Positions 55,300-64,000 of a stretch of 64,000 nt of DNA are shown one piece after another. Source of the stretch: Thereva unica. Its lineage: Eukaryota > Arthropoda > Insecta > Diptera > Therevidae. Position numbers and translations under genes: made by a program. Position 1 is the first letter of the stretch. Each line of letters begins with the position of its first letter. Where the stretch lies: contig OX465282.1 of assembly GCA_949987705.1 (NCBI GenBank), positions 37,970,039 through 38,034,038 of the forward strand, in the 5' to 3' direction. Under the pieces are notes generated by a model that worked only from the letters and a program-made list of their open reading frames with translations, was not told where the DNA came from and did no database searches.

Positions 55300-55768
55300 C
55301 GATTTTTTTAAGTAATAGACTAGAGGCTTAGGGAAGGCCCCTTTGTACTGTTCGACAATCTACTTTTCGTATAGAGTGTCGAACAGCAGCTCTAGCCGGA
55401 AGATAGAGAGTAGAATGAAAAAGTGAGATGTAGGAAGGATCTGCCACAACCTAGCCGCGATATTTTTATTCTACCTATTTCCAACCATTTCGCGACTCTG
55501 GCATCGGGCAACTCGCTGGAGTGTTATGCCTCCTGAAACGAGTTGAATTTTATTAGCCAACCGATGACATGCGCTTGGTGGAGCACGGAAGGACTAGCGA
55601 AGGCTATGGCAGGAGGAATCAGGAATGTAAAGAAGGGAGAAGAAAGAAGGAAAGTTACGTGGGTGGGAAAGTGGAAAAGGCGAAGGACCGTGGGGCTGGC
55701 CGGGATTCGAACCCGGCACCTCTGGGATAGTAGTCTAGCGCCTTACCCCTAGACTACCGACTTTTCAA
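55300..55768 (-). mobile_element. tRNA-derived SINE, copy 3
   Basis: The minus strand begins GTCGGTAGTCTAGGGGTAAG (A-box) and has GGTTCGAATCC (B-box), the same body as copies 1 and 2 and the tail ending CCTCTAGTCTATTACTTAAA. A segment of ~100 bp near 55390..55490 differs from the other copies. The plus-strand frame at 55543 is meaningless. Confidence 0.85.
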
Positions 55769-55809
55769 TTTTCCTTCTCTAAGACTGCTTTGAAGATGCA
55801 GGAAGATGC

Positions 55810-55985
55810 GAAAAAATTTTAGGTCCTATACTGGATAGGAAACTAGCGTAGGCCAAATCTTTTAGAGAGAGCTAATAATAGCTCTCTTATGTCAAAGAAC
55901 GATCGGAGTGTGTTGGGGCCTTAAACCCCGCATCGTCCAGTGGTTGTATATAGCCGTAATCAGACCTATACTTATGCATGGCATA
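55810..55985 (+). pseudogene. LOA/R1-type LINE RT C-terminal fragment
   Basis: The frame reads KILGPILDRKLA, a frame break, then CQRTIGVCWGLKPRIVQWLY followed by IAVIRPILMHG, the familiar 'LG..LD.KL.W … W GL.P..V.W.Y..V..P...YG' region of LOA/R1-group RTs. The reading is cut at 55985 by another repeat and resumes with RNase H at 56240. Confidence 0.7.
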
Positions 55986-56240
55986 ACTCTGAAAGTTGGT
56001 GGGTTGAAACATTGACTTTTACAGTTTTAGATAGGTGGGACTATTCTGCGTAGATTGCTTATTCATAAAAATATCTAATAGGGTGACAAAATACAGGGTA
56101 ATATGTAAACCTCTACCAAAAAAATTCAAAACGACCTAGCGGCTAAACCGTTACAATTCCCCCCTCCCCCACGATTTTTTGTTCGTCTATCCAAGACCAA
56201 TCCCCAGCCTGGCGTTTCGTCATTTCCATTGATACACCCT
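55985..56240 (+). repeat. Dispersed repeat (ACAGGGTG family), short copy
   Basis: It shares CATAACTCTGAAAGTTGGT, AATACAGGGTAATATGTAAA and TTCGTCTATCCAAGAC with the other two copies and ends GATACACCCTGTAT. It interrupts the LINE between the RT and RNase H segments. Confidence 0.65.
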
Positions 56241-56730
56241 GTATGTATTCTGTGTGAGACTGCCATTCAGTTTGATATAATTCTATGTTGGGTCCCTGGG
56301 CACAGGGGAATTAGGAAAAACTGTAGGGCAGATGAGCTTGCTAGACAGGGAACCAAAGTGAAAAGGACACCCCACTTAACCCAGATGGGAATGCCCGAAG
56401 GTGCTGACTGATCACTGTCCCTTTGACCCTCACACTGAAAGATTGGGGCTCCCGCCCAACGGCTTATGCAGAAGTTGTGGTAATGAAGATGAGGAAGAAA
56501 CTATCTTCCATCTTCTCTGTACATGTCCGGTCCTCGCGAGGAAAAGAAGAACCTTCTTCGGCTCATCTTTCTTTGATGGATTGAGTGAGCTGCAAAACAC
56601 TGGTGCTTTATTAAAAGTTTTAAATGGCTGAATGACACAACACTAGAATGGCGTCACAATGGGCCCAATGGTGTCCCTAAGTGGGCTCCCTAATGCGGGA
56701 GCAGCCATTTCTACCTAACCTAACCTATTT
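56240..56730 (+). pseudogene. LOA/R1-type LINE RNase H, C-terminus and 3' tail
   Basis: FDIILCWVPGHRGIRKNCRA followed by DELARQGT is the C-terminal part of RNase H (the His-Arg-Gly region and catalytic Asp of 'ADELAR'). The next frame (56401..56631) reads LTDHCPFDPHTERLGLP, CRSCGNEDEEETIFHLLCTC and PVLARKRRTFFGS, the zinc-binding C-terminus that closes these ORFs. The 3' UTR ends ACCTAACCTAACCTA at 56714..56728. Deletions and a frame change are evident. Confidence 0.8.
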
Positions 56731-59577
56731 CGCGAATTACAACTTGAATGTTGTTTTTCAAATCATAATTATTTGTGGCTTGTTTGCATACACTCGACTT
56801 TTGAAAAAATTGCACAAAAAATCTAGTAGTGTTAAATCACGACAGCATTTCATGAAATTACGGGTTGATGAAATTTCGATCGCAAAAATGTAATGTTGAG
56901 TTGTGTGACATGTGTTGCTCCGTTTTGCTAGAAATAGACACCATACATTTCAATCTCATTGCACGGTTAAAATTGTACTACCTTCTACTAAAAAAATGCT
57001 TACATATGTCACATGTTACACAATGTTGGCTGACATCTAGACGTCACATTTAGATGAGCTTTTACAATATGTAAAATTGGACAGAATACAGTTGCTTGGA
57101 CTTGTAGGAAACTCTGAAGAAAGACTGCTAGTCCAAATTTAATAGCAGGGCAACAGGAGAAAGTGGCATAAGACGGCCACGAAATTTGTGTAAACTAAAG
57201 CTGCCTGTAACAAAGTATAGAAATTTATGAATTTCTCATCACAATGTTACCTGTTACTGCAGTTATCCAATGTTGTATAGTTAGAAATACGATTGTGTTA
57301 TCAAATATCAGACTTCGGGTAAAATTCAATTTTGGCGGTTACCCCGTGTAATTTACCTGCACTTGTGAGCTTTAATTTCTTTCCAGCGTCTGCTATATTA
57401 ATATAATCTTTTTAGGGCCTTTGGGTATCAACTAATAATTCACTTCACTACAGGTGCGCCGTAACTACTAAATTAAGGTTGGATTTTCCCAACTCATGTT
57501 GTTGTTGGGTTCCGCAATAATCAGTAGATGAGGATAGTGCCACTAAATGTTAGTGAATCTAGCCTGGCGATAGAGATTACACATTACTAGTTGGTAAGTT
57601 GGGTTAAACACCTACCACTGAAAGATTTTCTTCTTTCTCAACTAATTTTCACTTGCTGCATTAAATTTTGATTTGTCGGAATTATATGGTTGCATTTCTC
57701 ATATTTTTTCAAAGTTAAGCTTTCTTTGTCTATGGAAAAAATACTCCGAAATCAAGGCAACGAAACCCAAATCTAAAGTCACGGCTTGCCGGTGTCACAA
57801 AAGATTTTAAAGCACATGTTTGTTAGTTTTATCGAAATTTAAAAGTCATCAATCATTTTCTCTATACAATCTTAAATGTTGTTTTGCGTCTTATATTTTT
57901 TTATCTCTACCTTTTTTTTAACAATAAAGAAAAAAAGATCAATAACCTGTTTAGAATGGTACATAGCATGGTATAGAAGCATAATATTAATAATGAGAGG
58001 TGAGTATCAAGCTGTCAATGTAAGAAAGTATTTTAATGAACACTCATCTCTACGTGCTTTTGGTTTATTTTCATTTCAAAAATTCTTAAGGTGTCCCCTT
58101 TAACATTTTCAATGCTATGTATGAGTGCTCTCTAAACAACTTTCGGGTAATTCTAGTTTCCACACATTCTTCAATACTTCTTTGCACGTACGTATATACC
58201 TGGGCTCACTACACTTGTTGACATGACGAGTTTCTACTCAACCGAAATGAATGATGGTATCTGGTCGAAGCCCGAGAAGATAAAAGCTGTAGGCGCGGTC
58301 AGGTACTTCAGTCACCTATATTGTCAATTATTGTAGTATGAAATAAAAGATGCAAAGTGGGAGTGCAGCCGGAGCTTAATAGTCAATGAAAAAGCGCTAT
58401 CGAATCGAGCAGAGTAAATCAATTAAAAGTCATATCGGCCCGGATTTTACTGAAAAAAGTCCAGGTGTTAATCTCGCCCGATCTCTTGTAATTTCGATTC
58501 ACACTTATATTTCTTCTCCTCAGCGATGGAGGTAATTTGGCCGCAGCGGGCACTCGTCATGAATATGCTTGTCGCTTTATCGTTAATTTGTTTTGTTTGT
58601 ATTTTTAACATTAATTTGTTACTGGCTTTATTTTACTGCCGATGTTAAATGGGGTTGCAATTTATAAATATGTAAAGATGGTGGAAAATACGCAAATTGT
58701 AGTTAAATATGGAGCAAATTTTCTTCGGCTAAAAATCATTGGCTAATCCCTAAACTTTATTGCATTTAATCTCGAAAAACGAAGAGAAGTATTCCTACCA
58801 TTCGCAAAAACTAGTTCATTCGACATTATTATTATTTATCGAGTCACCTATCAAACGTTTTATTGCAAATACGATAAAAGTGTTGTTGTTTATTTAAAAA
58901 TTACTATCATAAATATTAACCGGTTTATTTATTTCAAAAATTTTCTTTTATTGAGCGGGGTATACCATCCGCTTATTAGGCTAGCCTAATTAAACTAATC
59001 GTAGCCCATCTGGTCAATCCAATTTAGGAATATATTTTCAATGGGTTGTTGCTCTAGGTCTGCGCGAGTCACAAAATTAAACTAAATTACCCAATTTGCG
59101 GTTCACAAGCGGAGAAATATTTATTTTCTATCGTACAACTTACACGAGGTGTAAGCTTGTGTTTATTCTGGCAACCTTCGTCAGATGTCAAAAAAGTTGT
59201 CAATTGTCATTTTTAAATGACATAAATGACGTTTGGAGCATTTTGATGTACCAGAAATTTCCCGAGGAATTGTACTTATTGAATTTTTCACAAAATTTAC
59301 AAATATATAACAGTAGGGATTTTATGACAGATCACGCGTGAGTTGTATCAAACTGTCATGATATTTTTGAATATGTCTGGAAGTTTGTTTACGATGATAA
59401 TGAAATTATTGCATACAGTTTTGAGTTGTAGCTCAAAAACTATTGCTTATATCAAAAAAAAATGAATATACCATAACTTAGATGAAGATTCAAAGAATTT
59501 TATTGTTTATTTTAACTTCCAAGATATAAATCACAACTGAGCTTTTATACACTTTATATTAGCTTCACCTGTATTTT
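56731..59577. other. No gene recognised
   Basis: Nearly 3 kb with only frames below 82 codons and no motif. It may be unique intergenic or intronic sequence; no splice-flanked exon could be supported. Confidence 0.4.
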
Positions 59578-59585
59578 ATGTGTAG

Positions 59586-62500
59586 CAGTGGCGTACCTAG
59601 AACTTTTGCCGCCCGGGGCGATCTCCAGTTTGCCGCCCTTTCTATTATAAGTCAATCAAATAGTGGTTTTTATAAATTAATACACATAAATAAATTATTA
59701 AGTTATTTAATCAATATTAATTAATACACAGAGTAAATTTTTTTAGACATATTTGTATGCACTCGTAAACATATTTATATAATATCTACTCTTCTAGCTT
59801 TCATACTAGAAAAATCGTGTATAATGCTCTCAAAATTTATATTATTTGTAATTTCTTGTTCTATTGACAATATTGCAAGATTTTGTAGTCTTAATTGACT
59901 CATTGTAGAACGAAGATAATTTTTTATCAACTTCAATTTTGAGAAGCTTCTTTCGCAACTAGCGACACTGATTGAAATTGTTAAAAAAATTCTTAACAAA
60001 ATTACAATGTTGGCAACAGAATTTTCCAACCTATACTGCTGAATAAATTTTAGCTGATCAAGAGGGCCCTTCTCCCCGTTTTTCCAATGTTTTGCCTCTT
60101 CTTTTAGTGTAGGTACAGCCATAAAAACCTGGATCCTTTTTCTTTCAATATGGAACTGTTCTTTATCAATGTCAATCAAGTCATTTATTTGACATTCAAA
60201 TTCTTCATTTAGTAGGTTACACGGTATTATACACGAATATTTTCTTACAAGGCCATGCAACTGATCGAAGCGTTCTTTTATTTCCTTTATAATTCTGTCC
60301 ATAGATGAAAACATTTCTCTTCGTACTTCTTCTTCTAAGGATAGCCCCACGTCTCGCGAATTTTCCCCACTCATATTTTTTCTCCTTCTAACTCGACGCT
60401 CAGTCGATATCTCCAACTCTTCACAAATTATTTTTGCTGCTATAACAGCGTTTTGTACTAGCGTATCTCTTTATTCAATGAAATGTGTTTGCAAAGAATT
60501 TAGTTTTATATGGCATTGGTGGACATTTAACCCTTTTATTTGCAGGTATTTTTGAGCGTCAATAATTTCCAAAAGGACGGGTTCCCATAAATGAAGGTAA
60601 CATAGAAAAGAAAAAGATTGCATAGAATTGAGTAATATTCCAGCGTCTGATCTCGTTTTACTATTTTCTTCTTCAGATGTCAATTTTTCCAAAGCGCTTA
60701 AAATGTAAAAAAAATGTTTTTTTACTATAGTTACCGCGGCAGCTCTAGCGCTCCAGCGAGTTTCTACACTGCGTTTAACACCTTGACCAGTGACAAAAAG
60801 TAAAACATTCCATCTATGAGTGGAAGAAGAAAACAACGAAAACAACTGTTCGATAGTTCCAAAAAATGTGATGGAATTGATAGCTGTAGAAGCTGCGTGT
60901 AAACATGCCAGGTTTAAAGAATGATTTGTACATGCTACAAATTCTGCATTTGGATTTATTTCTTTAATACGAGTTTGAACACCGCTGTGCTTTCCTGCCA
61001 TGACGGCAGCATTATCGTAAGCCTGTCCTCTGCAATTTTTTATATCTAAACCGTCATTTTCTAATTTCGTTAAAATCATATCTGTGATTTCACCAGCAGT
61101 TTTTCTTTAGTTTCTACAAAGTCAATAAACGATTCTACAACTTTAACTTCGCTACCATCAATAACTACTTATCTAATAATTTGACTGGTTTGATCTTTGT
61201 GTGAAATGTCAGGAGTGCTGTCAAATATAATACAAAAGTATTTAGCCTGCTTTATTTGATCCATAATTGTTTTTCTGACTGCGCCTCCCAATAGCTCTAT
61301 GAATTCGTTCTGAATCTTCGGCGACAAATAAGAGATACTATATTTATTACCCATCTTAATTTTTACTACGTGTTCTCGTAATACTGGGTCGTACTTAGCC
61401 AATAAGTCAACAAGCTCAAGAAAATTTCCTCTATTTCCCATTGAATCGATGTTTTCCTGATGAACACTTTTACGATGTCCTCGAAACGCCAAATTTTGTT
61501 TTGCTAAGAATCTAATTATATCAAGTATTCTTGTTAGAATTTCCTTCCATTTTTTTATTTCTTTATCAATATTCTGTTGTTGTAGTTTGTCAATAGTTGC
61601 GCCACGTCCAAGTCTTATTTCTAATTCCTTCCATTTGGAATATGATCGAATGTGCAGTGGACTCACCTCATGTTGACTAATTTTGGGATTAAGTTTCCAC
61701 CATTTGTTAAAACTATTTTCCGTATTAAAACCTGCTTGACAAAGATTATCAAACAGTTTGCAGCAGAAACAATAAATACTTTTCTTCGATGGTGAATACA
61801 CCATCCACGATCTTAAGAGCTTTTCGCCATTAGGCAAAATATGAAAAACCACTCCTGACTCAGTTTTCTTGTTTCACCTTTGGCTTTATTAGGACGTTTT
61901 ACTCCTTCGCTGAAGTCGGCGTCCAAATTTAGAATTGCAAAGGGACCTTGACGTACCAGAAATACTCTTGTATTGTCGTCAATTTTGTTAGGCCATAATC
62001 CAATATCTTTCATAGAAATAGACGGAATAATTTGTGCAGCAGATTCTTCATCAGAACTTGATGAACTTTCTACTTCTTCGCCAGTATGTGAAGCAGGTCT
62101 TTCCTCTTGAACAACATTGGAAAATGTTTTTTCGCCTTCGAGGGCTGCTTCTTCGCCCGTATTTGAAGCAACAATACTAAAAGAACTAGAAGTTGACTTA
62201 TGGGAAATATATTTGAGTAGTGCTCCAGTATTTTTAGTCTGTATTTCCTCCCTTCTCTTCCTTTTCTTTCTAAATGACGCACCACTTTCTTTTACTCGTA
62301 TCATCCTAGGGATACATATGTAATAAAAATATAACTTGTCGAAATAAATAGTATATTATGTATAGAAAACGGCAAAGTCATTTTACTACTCTGAATAACA
62401 TTTAGAATAACATCTATGTATATCTATAATACGTAATATAATATACTTACCTATAATAAACTCTCCAAATGCACTGGCACCCTAATAATTTGTTTCACTC

Positions 62501-63191
62501 TTCACTGTTAAAAGATTGAATCGCGAATGAACAAAATGGTTTACATATAAGCAATTTATCATTCCAAATACAATTCTTCAAAACGGACTGAGTATATTTA
62601 TCTATTTGCGATTCCTGAAATTGTAACTTCGTCAGTATTTTTGTTTTGTCTCGTTTAGATTTTGTTGTTTGAAAAAGCCGGCGCCCTAATGCTTTGCAGA
62701 CCTAGCAGACCGCCTTCCGCCGGCCCTGCTTTTCAAAAGAAAAATCGATGATTTAAAAAAATATTGATATATCACTTCAAAGCAGAGTGCCCAATTTGGA
62801 TACGGCCAGTAAAACAGCATACAACTACATGTAAACGCCCTGTGCGTGAGCCCCCTTTGAAATGCTCGAGCTCATCCCAGTTTTTCAGAGTTTTGTCTAC
62901 TTTTTATGGTATTGAAATTTTCAATTTTTTTCCAGGGTTTCTTAGAATTTCTGATAGTTTTGTAGTCGTCGGGATTTTATATAATTTATAAAATTATAAT
63001 TTAATTTATATAAATCAAATATTAAACTTATAATAATAATAATAATCATTTATTATTCAAGAAAGAAAATAAATATGAAATGAATAAGTTGCTTTTTACA
63101 ACTTTAAGTAAATATAAAAAATGCCGCCCCAAGGTACATAAGTGCCGCCCGGTGCGGACCGCACCCACCGCCCCCCCTAGGTACGCCACTG
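59586..63191 (-). mobile_element. hAT transposon, complete ends, mutated transposase
   Basis: The ends CAGTGGCGTACCTAG and CTAGGTACGCCACTG are perfect 15-bp inverted repeats. The direct 8-bp ATGTGTAG is present on both sides (59578..59585 and 63192..63199), the diagnostic hAT target-site duplication. The 3606-bp element carries a transposase on the minus strand. G+C-rich GCCGCCC motifs lie next to both ends. An A+T-rich AATAATAAT stretch at ~63030 could be a later LINE tail. Confidence 0.95.
59775..62304 (-). pseudogene. hAT transposase (TTF-zinc-finger/DUF4371 type), broken
   Basis: Four pieces in transcription order: 62304..61813 (basic N-terminus KKRKRREE, acidic Ser/Glu region, KDIGLWPNKID and DADFSEGVKRP), 61852..61169 (TTF-type zinc finger with WMVYSPSKKSIYCFCCKLF, then FLAKQNLAFRGHRK and the catalytic-domain start FDSTPDISHKDQ), 61079..60471 (GQAYDNAAVMAGKHSGVQ, VACTNHSLNL, ETRWSARAA) and 60416..59775 (C-terminal hAT dimerisation motif SVASCERSFSKLKLIKNYLR). 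Lesions: frameshifts near 61860 and 61100, a TAA after QIIR at ~61166 and a TAA at 60471. Zinc-finger and catalytic motifs otherwise remain, so decay looks moderate. The protein would have cut and pasted the element. Confidence 0.9.
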
Positions 63192-63199
63192 ATGTGTAG

Positions 63200-64000
63200 A
63201 ATGTAAAGAGAGTCAGTACAAAATGCAAATCCATACTCTACGCATTTACAAAACGCATTTGAAATATATTGATGGTGGGCTTGGAAATACATTTTTCTAG
63301 ACAAGTCGCTCTTATTAAATTATACAATGGTTAAACTGGTTTTATGCGCCCCATGTTTTTATTTTAGTCTGTTAAAAGTCCCATAATATTACTTAATCCG
63401 TTGATGCAGCGACACATTGTGCCCCTTGGCATACGACATGAGAAAACAGCACGGCTACAATTGCACGATTTCTTACCAGATGACAATCATGCTTTGTTAA
63501 TGCTTGTTTATGCTTGTGTTCTAATTATTTTCTAGATTTTGGTACATGATTTCAAATAAAACCATTTAACGTAAAAGATTTTTTACCTATTTTTTTTATT
63601 TTTCTAGTTTTTAGTTTGGCTCGTATCATTGTGCAAGCTCCATTGCATATTTTTCATTGCATATTTTTTGCACGGTTAATTTCTAACAATCAAGCTCCTG
63701 AAAATATACGCTTGACCATCCTCAGACAGTTTGAAGCCCAAATACACTACAGCATGGTCAACAGTACTACCCTGCATTTAATGAACAGTGCTGCTGCTCT
63801 CTGCCGCTCCATAATTAAACTTTGCTGAAAATTGTATGGATTAAGGATTGGTGAAGTCTACGCCAAAATCAATTTGAACAGATGGTATGTCTGTTTCATA
63901 CATTTGCGTTCGACGAAACTGAGGTCATACAATCTCTGTGATGTAGCCGATAGCGCCGTTCACCAACCCTTTCAAGACGTCAACGTTAGCACGTAACATA
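63200..64000. other. No gene recognised
   Basis: A 70-codon frame at 63616 has no motif. No repeats or ends seen before the window stops. Confidence 0.4.

Noticed and set aside
56714..56728. Interstitial telomere
   Set aside because: Only two to three CCTAA units, exactly at the expected 3' end of a LINE; no array.
1..64000. A multi-gene defence, biosynthetic or signalling system
   Set aside because: All recognisable proteins except the exon at 33722 belong to transposons, and no cluster of intact genes exists in the window.

Overview
The window is A+T-rich nuclear DNA from an animal, most likely an insect. Nothing in it looks bacterial: there are no operons, and the long frames are fragments of eukaryotic transposons. 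The repertoire is arthropod-like: decayed non-LTR retrotransposons of the Jockey/I, RTE, LOA/R1 and CR1-like groups, a tRNA-derived SINE, a hAT transposon with an 8-bp target duplication, Helitrons, many small inverted-repeat elements and satellite-like arrays. The species and order cannot be read from the sequence. Only one stretch (33722..34237) looks like a normal host exon: 172 codons with a good start context and a clean GTGAGT donor.

Layout. 1-7.9 kb: a 382-bp MITE, a 1.65-kb element with ~0.65-kb inverted arms, reverse-transcriptase (RT) relics and a 559-bp tandem duplication. 7.9-12.5 kb: a Jockey/I-type LINE (gag, endonuclease, RT) broken by a MITE and by a SINE. 12.5-14.4 kb: an RTE-type LINE on the minus strand. 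16.5-18.2 kb: minus-strand LOA/R1-type fragments. 18.5-22.1 kb: a TA-flanked inverted-repeat element enclosing a ~3-kb Helitron made mostly of ~21 copies of a 118-bp repeat. 24.0-25.9 kb: a TAA-flanked element. 26.3-27.5 kb: a three-layer nest (old repeat, SINE, LINE tail). 28.0-29.2 kb: degenerate tandem repeats and a 217-bp MITE.

29.5-31.7 kb and 39.6-41.85 kb are two nearly identical 2.25-kb blocks. Each holds a fragment of a PIF1/Helitron-type helicase, a complete non-autonomous Helitron with a ~127-bp tandem array, and directly after its CTAG end the first 54 bp of a second Helitron. 33.7-35.4 kb: the host exon, followed in its putative intron by a TTAA-flanked MITE. 36.6-38.5 kb: a minus-strand RTE-type RT split by an insertion that includes a short Helitron. 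42.5-44.6 kb: a MITE and a facing pair of another repeat. 45.6-47.9 kb: a 1126-bp tandem duplication. 49.2-51.2 kb: a probable Helitron and a CR1-like LINE 3' part. 53.9-56.7 kb: a further repeat copy, an antisense SINE and a LOA/R1-type LINE tail. 59.6-63.2 kb: a complete-ended but mutated hAT element.

The window holds no multi-gene pathway. Its biology is transposons nested in transposons, tandem arrays inside Helitrons, and recent duplications around at least one host exon. Family assignments rest on motifs recognised by eye; no database search was run. Edges of old elements are approximate unless terminal repeats or target duplications are stated.
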